From DASRWI01 sp035654655 (GTDB lineage: Bacteria > Bacteroidota > Ignavibacteria > Ignavibacteriales > Ignavibacteriaceae): 64,000 nucleotides of DNA. This document shows, in pieces, positions 16,859-25,211 of this stretch. The stretch lies in contig DASRWI010000043.1 of the NCBI GenBank assembly GCA_035654655.1, positions 1 to 64,000 on the forward strand. Reading direction: 5' to 3'. Position 1 is the first letter of the stretch, and every line of letters begins with the position of its first letter. The translations under genes were made by a program, and so were the position numbers. The notes under the pieces were generated by a model that searched no databases, was not told where the DNA came from, and saw nothing but the letters and a program-made list of their open reading frames with translations.

Positions 16859-17041
16859 TTATCTCTCTATCCAGTTCGAAACATAATCATGATCTGGACG
16901 AGGGGGTGTTTTTGGGTGTAAGTACGCATATATTCTATCCTGTATATATTTTACATTAGGTAGTTCACCTTTTCCTCTATCTTTCAATAATTTCAAATAG
17001 ATTTTTTTGGCTTTATCTTTCATATTATTTGTCCCATACAT
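16859..17041 (-). CDS. Small hypothetical protein
   Basis: A 60-residue basic protein (KAKKIYLKLLKDRGKGELPN, then YIQDRIYAYLHPKTPPRPD). Met7 is an alternative start. It overlaps the upstream 88-residue gene by 17 bp, which supports co-translation. The helical, Lys/Arg-rich sequence would fit a small DNA-binding phage protein. I do not recognise the family. Confidence 0.4.
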   Translation of the reverse strand: MYGTNNMKDKAKKIYLKLLKDRGKGELPNVKYIQDRIYAYLHPKTPPRPDHDYVSNWIER

Positions 17042-17291
17042 GGAATAGTGTAGTCCAGTCTATATATAAGTAATCGACAACTTTACCATCTTTGATAAAC
17101 TTGAATTCTCTTAATTCCAAGTCAAAAGTATCAACTATATCATCATAGTCATAATTATCATATCCGTGGTACTGCATATAATCTTCTATATACTTAAATA
17201 TGAATATCCACCCTTCATTGCTATCTGCAGCTTCCAGTATCACGATGGGGTTTTCTTTTGTTTTACCATCTGCATCATTTATTTTAATCAT
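17025..17291 (-). CDS. Small acidic hypothetical protein
   Basis: An 88-residue acidic protein (KYIEDYMQYHGYDNYDYDD is a striking Tyr/Asp-rich stretch). A strong TGGAGG site lies 9 nt before the ATG, which favours it as a translated gene. It lies between the iteron-like repeats and the next small gene. I do not recognise the family. Confidence 0.5.
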   Translation of the reverse strand: MIKINDADGKTKENPIVILEAADSNEGWIFIFKYIEDYMQYHGYDNYDYDDIVDTFDLELREFKFIKDGKVVDYLYIDWTTLFHVWDK

Positions 17292-17315
17292 TTAATGTTA
17301 CCTCCATTTAATGTA

Positions 17316-17518
17316 GGACGGGGTTGGACGGGGTAGACCTAGGTCCTTTAACTTGTTAGAGATTTTTTTTATTTCTAAAAAATATTTTTCAAATAAAGGT
17401 AAACTAACCCAGTCTACTATGTCCAACCCAGTCCAGCTTTGTTTTTTAACTAAATACTCATCTTTTTTTAGTTTTTTTTGTTTATATACCCAGTCCTCAA
17501 CCCAGTCCTACCCAGTCC
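17316..17518. repeat. Iteron-like GGACTGGGT repeat cluster beside the primase gene
   Basis: Seven copies of a 9-bp motif lie in the gap after the primase stop. Five read ACCCAGTC(C/T) on the plus strand, starting at 17407, 17426, 17488, 17500 and 17510. Two variant copies (GGACGGGGT) at 17316 and 17326 are in the opposite orientation. The block GGACGGGGTTGGACGGGG (from 17316) and the reverse complement of 17407-17434 form a long imperfect inverted repeat with AT-rich DNA between the arms. Such clusters are typical of replication-initiator or repressor binding. Confidence 0.55.
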
Positions 17519-17520
17519 AG

Positions 17521-20088
17521 TTAATCCCAGGTGTAGTAGGGTTTTTTAGGGTTGCCTACTCTTACACTTCTTATGCCTAATTCTGCAAGCTTTTTACCGA
17601 GAGATACCTCAGGTATTTCATTACCATAAATCTTAACAAACAGATCCCTCAGACTCCTTTTCTCAACTTTCTTCTGTTTTATGGATTCTTTAACATCATC
17701 AAATGGACTCGTAAGTTCCCCATACTCTTCAAACCATTCAATGTCTGTTGTTCTAAGAGCATGTACAAATTCTTCAAATTTACTCTTGCCAGATGAAATC
17801 ATTATTTCTTTTGTATTATTCCTGATTACTCTTCTTGCTTTGTTTGGATCATATTTCCAGTTCATTAAGAACTGAGCAAATACTGGAAGCTCCTCCTTCA
17901 ATTGTTCGATGAATAAATCAGGATTTTCCCTGAACCAGATATTCTGGTTAATGTTACCTTTGGTTTCAACTACATTATATCTTCTGTCGTTTGCTTCAAT
18001 GAAAACAGGGATAGTTTCATTACTGAAGAAAATGCAGTTAACATAATTTCTTAAATAAAATTGACGAACCTGCTTTTCGTTTATCTGTATCTCTGAGTCA
18101 GTTATAATGGCTTTTAGCTTTGAGTTAATTGAGTTCCTCATCTGGTTATTACTTGCTACCTCATTAAAAGCAATCAGTAAAGTATTCTGCAGCCATGGGT
18201 TAAATTCATTCTGCAGCTGCTGGTCTTCCACCTGCACTACCTGTCTTCTTCCGAAGAGTTCTTTTAAAACCATATTCAATAACAAACCCTTCCCTGCACC
18301 CTGCTCTCCCTTGAATACCCATGCCGTCAATTGTTTTTCTCTGGTCTGTAGTATACCGGTTAACCAGTTCAAAAATAGTTTTCTCTCCTGGTAATCAGGA
18401 ATAATATTACTTAGTAGTTTATATATATGAGGGAAACTTTTATAGGGGTTTATTTGTTGTTCAGTCTTTTCCATCAGCATATACTCTGAGGGAACAAACA
18501 GGTTTATTTGTTCTTCATTAAGACTTATCCTTTCATTGCTCTTTACATCAAATTCTGCAGAAAGAACAAAAGGAACTTCAGGAAATTCCTGTCCGGCTGA
18601 GGCCAAAATGGTGCTGAGGATTTCCTTATTTACTCCAAGATGTATTTCATCTTTCACCCTGTCATAATACGCATACTGACTGGTTTTTCTTTCAATGAAC
18701 GGGAAATACCTTTCTTCTTCGTTTACTCTGTTCTGAGCATACTTGAAAACCTTATCTTTCTTTAGCTGGCCAGAAACCATTTCATTAACAGCCTTAGCTT
18801 TAATACCGAAAGCTGTAGAGATTATATTTATACAATTCTCCTTATCATAAACAGTCTTTGTTTTTGAAATAAGCTCAATACATTCCTTTAAGCATCTGTC
18901 TTTTTCTATAGGATCTTTTGCATTCAGGTTATCGGTAATCCTCTTGCACAACCAAACTAACCCCGATTCGCTTTTCTTCAACAGGTTCTTAAACTCATCC
19001 ATACCATTAGCTTTAACATATTCATCAGGATCTTTATGATTTATTCCCATTAATGTGGGCTCTAAAACAAAAGGGATGATATTTGTCTCATCCAATAGGA
19101 GCCTGACAGCTTTCTCCGTATTATCAGGACCAACCTTATCATTATCAAAAGCTATAGTTACATATTTTATCTTTGACTTTTGGAGTTCCTCAAGATGAGC
19201 AACAGATAAATTCCCCTGCCCCACTGCGCATATGTTTTCCATTCCCAGCAAAGGAAACATCAAGGCATCTGGATAGCCTTCCAAAAGTACTATAGACTCC
19301 TGGGTCTTACAGTTATATAAGTTAAACATATCCTTCTTACTTATACCGTAAGTACTGTCCCATCTGCAGAGCTTACCATTGATATCTATTCCCTCTGGGA
19401 GTATAGACCTCTTGATGAAACCTGTAATCATTCCTTTACTATCTCTATAAGGAAAAGCAAGATGAGAAAAATCCTCTTTTTGTCCTCTGAAAGCTAAAGC
19501 ATTTATTTCAAGAGCTTGTTCAGGAAATTTGGATTTTAGGTAATTCCTGATTTCAACTTCCTTAGGGAAATAGCACCATTCACTGTTCTTTATATCTTCA
19601 AGATTATATTTTCTTTTTTTAGTTAGATAAGCAAGCTCTTCCCCGGCATGTTCCTGAAAAAGTTGTTCATGCATCCAGCTATAAGCTTCCTGATACAGAG
19701 ATGCTTTTAGCTTTTGCTTGGAAAGCTCAAGCTTTTCACTTTCTGAAAGAGTGTTAAATTTGAATTTATTTTGTTTTAGTTTCTGCTCGAGATTAAATTC
19801 TGTTATCAGCCAATCGATGGCTTCTGAATTTGAGAGTTTCTTTGCAATTTCTACTAACCTGACAGCATCCCCAGATTCTGAGCAGTTAAAGCAGAAAAAG
19901 TTAGTTGAAAAGATAGTGAAACAATGTTCACTTGTTGATGAGTGTCCAGTAGGACAATTTCCCTGAAATTTTGTACCGGCTTTATGAAGCTTTAGACCCA
20001 GCTTCTTGGCAACCTCAATTAAAAGTACATTATCATTTATGAAATCATAAATATCATATTTATTGTCTTTCTGAGCATATTTTGCCAT
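17521..20088 (-). CDS. Primase-helicase: CHC2 zinc finger, TOPRIM and D5/VirE-type helicase
   Basis: About 855 residues from ATG 20088 (MAKYAQKD); a GTG start at 20136 is possible but its spacing is poor. Domains in order: a DnaG-type CHC2 finger (GNCPTGHSS and FFCFNCSESGDAV) near residues 40-85; a TOPRIM fold (VLLEGYPDALMFPLLG, then VTIAFDNDKVG) near 270-340; and an SF3/D5-type ATPase with Walker A FKGEQGAGKG and the segment NTLLIAFNEVAS near 600-680. It would unwind DNA and prime replication of the element, as P4 alpha-type and plasmid primases do. It overlaps the DUF5659-like gene, which is read before it. Confidence 0.85.
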   Translation of the reverse strand: MAKYAQKDNKYDIYDFINDNVLLIEVAKKLGLKLHKAGTKFQGNCPTGHSSTSEHCFTIFSTNFFCFNCSESGDAVRLVEIAKKLSNSEAIDWLITEFNLEQKLKQNKFKFNTLSESEKLELSKQKLKASLYQEAYSWMHEQLFQEHAGEELAYLTKKRKYNLEDIKNSEWCYFPKEVEIRNYLKSKFPEQALEINALAFRGQKEDFSHLAFPYRDSKGMITGFIKRSILPEGIDINGKLCRWDSTYGISKKDMFNLYNCKTQESIVLLEGYPDALMFPLLGMENICAVGQGNLSVAHLEELQKSKIKYVTIAFDNDKVGPDNTEKAVRLLLDETNIIPFVLEPTLMGINHKDPDEYVKANGMDEFKNLLKKSESGLVWLCKRITDNLNAKDPIEKDRCLKECIELISKTKTVYDKENCINIISTAFGIKAKAVNEMVSGQLKKDKVFKYAQNRVNEEERYFPFIERKTSQYAYYDRVKDEIHLGVNKEILSTILASAGQEFPEVPFVLSAEFDVKSNERISLNEEQINLFVPSEYMLMEKTEQQINPYKSFPHIYKLLSNIIPDYQERKLFLNWLTGILQTREKQLTAWVFKGEQGAGKGLLLNMVLKELFGRRQVVQVEDQQLQNEFNPWLQNTLLIAFNEVASNNQMRNSINSKLKAIITDSEIQINEKQVRQFYLRNYVNCIFFSNETIPVFIEANDRRYNVVETKGNINQNIWFRENPDLFIEQLKEELPVFAQFLMNWKYDPNKARRVIRNNTKEIMISSGKSKFEEFVHALRTTDIEWFEEYGELTSPFDDVKESIKQKKVEKRSLRDLFVKIYGNEIPEVSLGKKLAELGIRSVRVGNPKKPYYTWD

Positions 20089-20344
20089 TATTTGTTGTTT
20101 GATTTTGTATTGATACTGATTCAGTGTGCATGACACCTTTCAGCTGACGAAGGATTTGACCATACATAAGCGGATCAATTACTGTCTCGCTCTTGTAATA
20201 CTTCTTAATCTCATCCTGTAACTTGGGAGTATTTTGGAAAGTAAATATGCTGAACCCCTGCTGACGGTCATAATCCGTCATCTTAAAGCCCTTACATATT
20301 AAATAACCACTTAAGTAAAAATCTTTACTTACATAAACATTCAT
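20060..20344 (-). CDS. DUF5659-like small protein
   Basis: A 94-residue protein that begins MNVYVSKDFYLSGYLICKGF and continues DPLMYGQILRQLKG. This is the pattern of DUF5659, small phage or mobile-element proteins whose role is unknown. Its end overlaps the primase start region by about 29 bp, so the two are co-expressed. The promoter must lie in the 255-bp divergent gap 20345-20599. Confidence 0.5.
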   Translation of the reverse strand: MNVYVSKDFYLSGYLICKGFKMTDYDRQQGFSIFTFQNTPKLQDEIKKYYKSETVIDPLMYGQILRQLKGVMHTESVSIQNQTTNNGKICSERQ

Positions 20345-20599
20345 ATATTATTTTGATTACAAGTCTATACTTATTTAACTAATTATAAGCTTATATGGTT
20401 CCAGAATCAAGGGGGAATTTAATTTTTTTTATATTATATTAAGATTAATTTTGCCCGTCCAGGAAGACTCTAATTGATTAAAAATACATTCTATTTCTTA
20501 ACTTATTATTAAGTTATATATACATGAGGGATATTTCTACCACAATTAAATAATTTTAATTAGGGATGGCACACCTAATAATTTTTCAATGGAGAAATT

Positions 20600-22555
20600 A
20601 TGCCAAAACAGAAATTACTCATGTCCCCTTATGTATTTTTAACATCAAGGGAATTAGAATTCATTTGTTACTATTCAAGGGGTGAATCTGAAGAAAATTC
20701 AATAAATACATTTATAGACTATTTCCTTTTACTTTTCTTTGAATATATTAAACTTCAACAATACACACTTCATAAGCAGAAAATTACTGAAATAGAATTA
20801 TTTTGGCCTAAATCCTACTATAAGGTAATCAAGGAGAATTTAAATATAGATGCAGCTCCCATACTCAAGAAGTTAAAAGAATTATTATCAGAAAAACCAA
20901 TCAACTCAGAATTAAAAAAATTATTATACAATCCATCAAGGATTATCATTAAATTATCTTTAATTAATACCCTTTCCCTAACATTTCTTTTGTGTCAAAT
21001 TACCAATAAAGAACTAAAAAATAAAATATTAGAACTTAAAAAATTTATTGTTGATACATTATTACCACGAGCTAATATCCATGTTGAAGAAGATGTATTA
21101 TACTTTTTAAGTAAACTGTCTTATTCTATACTTTATGGGGAAAGTAAGGAAGAAATTGATACAATCAGGAATCAAAGTTTTGTCTATCTGCTAGAAGAGC
21201 CATGTGAAGATTTATTAAGATTATTTAAAGAAAATCAGTTTGCTAAAGGTTTAAATAAAGCTACCAACAAAATATATGATTTCAAGATTTATAAGATAAA
21301 TGAAGACTTACATAAAATTATCAGTCATAAAGATGAGCATTCATTTATTCGTATGGAGTACCATTTAAACTTTTTAGAGGTGATTAATAAAAAGTTTTTT
21401 GATTCTCTTCAAAAATTCAGCATTAGTGATGATATACATTACTTATATATTAAATGTGAAAATAAGTTTATAAATCAAAGAATATTAAGTTATTATGAAA
21501 AGCTTTCAACCAACCCTGTTGAGGAAGTCATACCAGATGTAAATAGTAAACCAATATTTTCAAACAATACAAACTATTATGTAAAAAATATAAATAATAT
21601 TAAAGATAATAAGAAACAGAAAGAATTTTGGAATTCCTTAATTAATAAAGGTGCTATAAATCGCAAAGTTATTTTTTTTGATAAGAACAAACCAAGAAGT
21701 CTGTTTATTGAATTAGAGCCCTCATTAATATTGGATTATACTACCGGTGAAATTAATAATAATATCTCTCAAGTATTCCATTCTTTGCTTCCAGATGAAG
21801 CAAAGAAAATAGTTGATAATGAAGTTAAATCAGCCATTGATCAGAATAGTTTTGCCAATCTAATAGTTATTAAAGGCTATGAAGTAGATTATAGTATTAT
21901 GTATAGAGCCATAATAAATATATACCAAAAACCTGGATTAACTTTCAATTATCGTTCCCAATATGATTGGTATGAGTATAGAGAAAATTATACAAATTTA
22001 ATGCAGGAGAAAATCAAATCTTCTAAATCTTCAGTACAATCAGAGAATAATAATAAATATACTGTGAGCATTAAGAAAAAGGGAAATTATGTTTGTTTTA
22101 ATTTTAATGGAAAAGATTTAAAACTAATTAAATATAATAAAGGTATAATGTATTTTATTTTGATCATTAAATATTCGCAAGAGAATAACGGAAGAGGAAT
22201 TCATGAAAAACAACTAGTAGATATAATAAATTGGTATTTTCCTCAGAAGAGAATAAATTTAAAAAAAAGAATAGAGAGTAAAGATATAGATACGCATGAT
22301 AAGGATTATTTCACTTTGAATAGCGCACTCAAAAGTAAAGGGATACAAAAATTACCTCCAAAATTAAAAAATTTTATTAGAAATCAAATAACATTTGAAA
22401 ATAGGTATGTTAAGTTTAATAACCAACTTGTAGAACAACCGGACAAAATAATTGAAGTAGATATTAAAGACGATACTTTTGGATTTAATTCGGCTTTGTT
22501 TGAAAATAATTACTTTAAAGTATTGGAAGAATTTTTGAATAATCAACCTAATTAG
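20600..22555 (+). CDS. Large hypothetical protein with possible C-terminal DNA-binding domain
   Basis: A 651-residue, very Lys/Asn/Ile-rich protein that I do not recognise. Residues 1-330 are mostly helical. Near 510-560 a beta-hairpin (YTVSIKKKGNYVCFNFNGK) leads into helices (GIMYFILIIKYSQEN, then IHEKQLVDIINWYF), reminiscent of a winged-helix regulatory domain. It is divergent from the primase operon and stands alone. AATGGAG precedes the start. No catalytic motif or membrane span is visible. It could be a regulator or an accessory defence gene. Confidence 0.55.
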   Translation: MPKQKLLMSPYVFLTSRELEFICYYSRGESEENSINTFIDYFLLLFFEYIKLQQYTLHKQKITEIELFWPKSYYKVIKENLNIDAAPILKKLKELLSEKPINSELKKLLYNPSRIIIKLSLINTLSLTFLLCQITNKELKNKILELKKFIVDTLLPRANIHVEEDVLYFLSKLSYSILYGESKEEIDTIRNQSFVYLLEEPCEDLLRLFKENQFAKGLNKATNKIYDFKIYKINEDLHKIISHKDEHSFIRMEYHLNFLEVINKKFFDSLQKFSISDDIHYLYIKCENKFINQRILSYYEKLSTNPVEEVIPDVNSKPIFSNNTNYYVKNINNIKDNKKQKEFWNSLINKGAINRKVIFFDKNKPRSLFIELEPSLILDYTTGEINNNISQVFHSLLPDEAKKIVDNEVKSAIDQNSFANLIVIKGYEVDYSIMYRAIINIYQKPGLTFNYRSQYDWYEYRENYTNLMQEKIKSSKSSVQSENNNKYTVSIKKKGNYVCFNFNGKDLKLIKYNKGIMYFILIIKYSQENNGRGIHEKQLVDIINWYFPQKRINLKKRIESKDIDTHDKDYFTLNSALKSKGIQKLPPKLKNFIRNQITFENRYVKFNNQLVEQPDKIIEVDIKDDTFGFNSALFENNYFKVLEEFLNNQPN

Positions 22556-22845
22556 TAATTATCTACTCCATTAACATGATGAAATTGTTTTTGCATTTTT
22601 TATTTTTTACCAATAATTAAAGCAAATACCTCCCTCCTTCACTATTCTAATTCATAAAATAAAAAAACTTAAAAAAATGAAAAGAATAAGAAAATTTCTT
22701 AAAACTTTTTAAGAAATATTCATTCTATTATTGTGCAGCTTAAATGATGTTCTTTTACATTATGATTGACCAGCCAGAAAGTCTGGGAAAAAGCAATTCA
22801 GAAGGACTGTTCCGATTTTCATATTATTTCTTAATAGAGGTAAAC

Positions 22846-23250
22846 ATGAATAATAAAAAAGAAATTGATTTCAGCGATACAGTTAGCCCTATATACGAAG
22901 GAAATTTTTTGTACGTAGCAGAAATGGTTCTGGGTAGAAATTTCTTAAAATTTCTTGAACAAGGGCAGCATAAATCAAAATATCTGTCAATTAGCGTCCT
23001 GGAATATCTTCAATCCCACTGGATAGGAAAAGAAGATGTAGACGAATATGAAAGAATGAAAGTAAAATTTGCAAAAATTGATGATGAAATATCAAGATTA
23101 AGAATATTACTTGAATTTTTTGTCTTTGGTGTACTCTCATTTGAAATACCAAATAGAGATTATTTCGAATTTCATTTTGATGGGATGAATACTTTAATCA
23201 AGCAAATAGAAAGATCAAAAAAGAAAATTAACAACATAAAAAATAAATAG
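22846..23250 (+). CDS. Hypothetical protein
   Basis: A 134-residue protein from ATG 22846 (MNNKKEIDFSD), chosen because AGAGG lies 6 nt upstream; the longer frame from 22744 has no ribosome binding site. It is helical and charged (RSKKKINNIKNK tail) with a hydrophobic core segment (LLEFFVFGVLSFEI). I do not recognise the family. It is monocistronic, followed by the first structured element of the tandem units. Confidence 0.45.
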   Translation: MNNKKEIDFSDTVSPIYEGNFLYVAEMVLGRNFLKFLEQGQHKSKYLSISVLEYLQSHWIGKEDVDEYERMKVKFAKIDDEISRLRILLEFFVFGVLSFEIPNRDYFEFHFDGMNTLIKQIERSKKKINNIKNK

Positions 23251-23292
23251 TAGATAATTTGGAAAAAGGGACAGTTCAATAAATTCAAATAA

Positions 23293-23366
23293 TTGCTTCC
23301 TGCCGTGATGACAATTCGCATCCGGACTCCGGATTAAGGATTAGTTACTTAAGCAGGAAGCTTAAT
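23293..23366 (+). ncRNA. Structured element A, copy 1
   Basis: A non-coding element closed by a perfect 9-bp stem (GCTTCCTGC 23295-23303 with GCAGGAAGC 23353-23361). Inside, ATCCGG-ACT-CCGGAT (23320-23334) forms a 6-bp hairpin. A related element lies at 24297-24382. The core GGACTCCGGAT, the GATGAC box and GGATTAG are shared. It sits upstream of a YubB-like gene. A second hairpin (CATTATGG with CCATAATG, about 23386-23434) follows. It may be a 5' UTR structure or a mobile repeat. Confidence 0.5.
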
Positions 23367-23503
23367 ATTAACGTAATAAGAAGACATTATGGAGAGTATC
23401 AGCATTATAATAATGGATACTTTCATGCCATAATGATATTAAATAACAAAAAGAGGCGGTATTTAACTGGCTCTAAATTAATAAATAAACCAAAATTAAA
23501 AAT

Positions 23504-24232
23504 ATGTCTAAAACAATCTATATACTTCCAAAAACATGTTATAATTGTCTAGTGGTTGAGGCTACCAATGCAGATGGTGAACTTCAATTAGAAAAACTGT
23601 TACAGAAATCTAAAATACCTAATCGTGTATTTTCTTTTAGAGGCTGGATCCCGCCCGCAAATGCAGTGGATCATTACTTGTATCCTCATTCACCTATAGG
23701 GCTTGGAATGGTAATATTGCATAAAAGAAATTCTGAAGAGATAAAGAATTCGGATTTAAAAGAAATCGAAAAACATTTTTACCATGAATATAAACCTCAG
23801 ATTACTTCTGATGATTTAGAAAGCCATTTAATTAGAACAGGGCAAGCAGATTTAGAAAATGGACAAAAAGCTTATGAGTACTATAAAAACTTCGGGATTA
23901 TAGATGAAAATGAATGGGCTAAAGAAAAATGGGGTACTACCAGCGATTGCATTGAACCGGAAATAATTTATAGAAAAGCTAATAAGGTCATTATAGATTT
24001 TAAAACTCATTCAGCCCCACCAACTGAATGGTTGGAGAAAGTATCCTTAGATTTACCTAACCTGAATTTCTTTCTTTATTGGGATATGGAGAATGAAGCT
24101 ACTTTTTATTCTATTAAAAATGGAATTTTTACCGAAATAGAATATGATGAATTTGACTATCACAGAGATGAACAAGCTAAAAGATTTTGTGATAATCTGG
24201 ATAAAACAAATAATATTACCGGACTACAATAG
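23504..24232 (+). CDS. DUF1281/YubB ferredoxin-like protein, unit 1
   Basis: A 242-residue protein paralogous to the product of 24418-25077. Both contain an N-terminal alpha/beta part (NCLVVEATNADGELQLEKLL here, FLIIEAPNQEDEHQLHSLL there), the conserved TGQADLENGxKAY motif, a WAxxxWGT motif and a C-terminal half of the form APPTEWLEKVSLDLPNLNF. The last part has the look of the YubB ferredoxin-like/DUF1281 domain of plasmid and phage proteins (W-x-WGT, then aromatic-PP-W). The function is unknown. The stop codon lies inside structured element B copy 1. Confidence 0.6.
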   Translation: MSKTIYILPKTCYNCLVVEATNADGELQLEKLLQKSKIPNRVFSFRGWIPPANAVDHYLYPHSPIGLGMVILHKRNSEEIKNSDLKEIEKHFYHEYKPQITSDDLESHLIRTGQADLENGQKAYEYYKNFGIIDENEWAKEKWGTTSDCIEPEIIYRKANKVIIDFKTHSAPPTEWLEKVSLDLPNLNFFLYWDMENEATFYSIKNGIFTEIEYDEFDYHRDEQAKRFCDNLDKTNNITGLQ

Positions 24233-24280
24233 CTAACTACGGCACAGATGATCACTGCCTTACCATCAGGTCCAGTTTTT
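24218..24280 (+). ncRNA. Structured element B, copy 1 (terminator-like, possible pseudoknot)
   Basis: A 59-nt element (24218-24276) followed by a T-run, overlapping the last codons of the preceding gene. It aligns without gaps to 25111-25169 at 42 of 59 positions, and at 33 of the last 38. Outer arms ACCGGAC and GTCCAGT pair with one mismatch. Inner arms GGCA (24241-24244) and TGCC (24256-24259) interleave with GATGAT (24247-24252) and ACCATC (24262-24267, one mismatch). Confidence 0.5.
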
Positions 24281-24296
24281 TAAGATTAAAGATTTA

Positions 24297-24382
24297 TTGC
24301 TTCCTGACGCGATGACGATCCAGACCTGGACTCCGGATCAAACCAGGATTAGCTAACCAGCTAATGCGTCAGGAAGTTTAAT
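24297..24382 (+). ncRNA. Structured element A, copy 2
   Basis: It is closed by a 12-bp stem (GCTTCCTGACGC 24299-24310 with GCGTCAGGAAGT 24366-24377, one G-T pair). Inside, GATCC and GGATC interleave with CCTGG and CCAGG, so two alternative or knotted helices are possible, and ATTAGCT-AACC-AGCTAAT forms a further hairpin. The outer stem differs from copy 1 in the fourth inner pair onward but still pairs. It ends about 36 nt before the next gene, whose AAGGATAACC ribosome site follows. Confidence 0.5.
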
Positions 24383-24417
24383 ATAAACAAATTCATTAAC
24401 CAAAATAAGGATAACCA

Positions 24418-25077
24418 ATGGAAGATTTATGCAGTAATTTTTTAATTATTGAAGCTCCAAACCAAGAAGATGAACATCAACTTCATAGTCTTCTACAGAA
24501 ATCAAAAGTATACAATGAAGCTTTTGCCGTTGAAGGTTGGAAACCTTGTCGAAGCGAAATCGACTATGTAATCTATAGGGATTCAACAATAGGCGCAGGA
24601 ATAGTTCTTTGGTACAAAAGAAATGCAGAGGAAATAACACATAAAGATTTAATTGATATAGAAAATTTTCTTTATGGAGAATATAAGGATCATTGTGAGA
24701 ATTTATTAAGCAGAGAAATTGATAAACCTTACAAGTTTACTGTCAAAGATTTCGAAAATTTTTTATTAACAACGGGACAAGCAGATTTAGAAAATGGTTA
24801 TAAGGCATATACTTTTTTCAAGGAATCTGGTATCATTGATAGATATGATTGGGCTCAAAAATGCTGGGGAACCATGTATAGTGCGAATTCGACCATAATG
24901 TTGAGTATGCCTCAAAAAGCTATCATAAAATTTATTACTAAAGATAACCCTCCACGCACCTGGCTTAAAACAGTTTCAAATGATTTACCTGGACTCAATT
25001 TCCAATTACAATGGTATTTGGGACCTTCTAAAAATGGGATTATAACAGCCACTAAAGGAGCTATTAAAGAAGGTTAA
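24418..25077 (+). CDS. DUF1281/YubB ferredoxin-like protein, unit 2
   Basis: A 219-residue paralogue of the 23504-24232 product. The same order of motifs is present: a short alpha/beta start, TGQADLENGYKAY, WAQKCWGT and PPRTWLKTVSNDLPGLNFQL. It carries a 16-residue insertion before the TGQADLENG motif and a shorter C-terminus. The two proteins are clearly related but well diverged, whereas their flanking non-coding elements are closer. The function is unknown. AAGGATAACC precedes the start. Confidence 0.6.
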   Translation: MEDLCSNFLIIEAPNQEDEHQLHSLLQKSKVYNEAFAVEGWKPCRSEIDYVIYRDSTIGAGIVLWYKRNAEEITHKDLIDIENFLYGEYKDHCENLLSREIDKPYKFTVKDFENFLLTTGQADLENGYKAYTFFKESGIIDRYDWAQKCWGTMYSANSTIMLSMPQKAIIKFITKDNPPRTWLKTVSNDLPGLNFQLQWYLGPSKNGIITATKGAIKEG

Positions 25078-25110
25078 AATATTAATACACTAATAGCCAT
25101 ATTAATAATT

Positions 25111-25177
25111 ACCGGACCTGCGAAAGCTAGGACGGCACAGATGGTCACTGCCACACCATCGGGTCCGGTATTCTTTT
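25111..25177 (+). ncRNA. Structured element B, copy 2 (terminator-like, possible pseudoknot)
   Basis: A perfect outer stem (ACCGGACC 25111-25118 with GGTCCGGT 25162-25169) is followed by ATTCTTTTT, so it can terminate transcription. Inside, GGCA (25134-25137) with TGCC (25149-25152) interleaves with GATGGT (25140-25145) and ACCATC (25155-25160), an H-type pseudoknot layout with both helices perfect. It lies 33 bp after the unit 2 stop. Confidence 0.55.
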
Positions 25178-25211
25178 TATCAATATTTAATATACAAGAA
25201 ATAAGAAAAAA

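Noticed and set aside
22744..22845. N-terminal extension of the 22846-23250 gene
   Set aside because: There is no ribosome binding site at 22744, while AGAGG precedes the internal ATG.
25111..25169. Fluoride or guanidine-III riboswitch
   Set aside because: The pseudoknot layout prompted the idea, but the conserved bases I remember for those classes do not match, and the element lies downstream of genes.
23293..25177. Integron cassette array with attC sites
   Set aside because: The elements are hairpin-rich and repeated around genes, but I find no paired GTTRRRY/RYYYAAC core sites and no integron integrase in the window.
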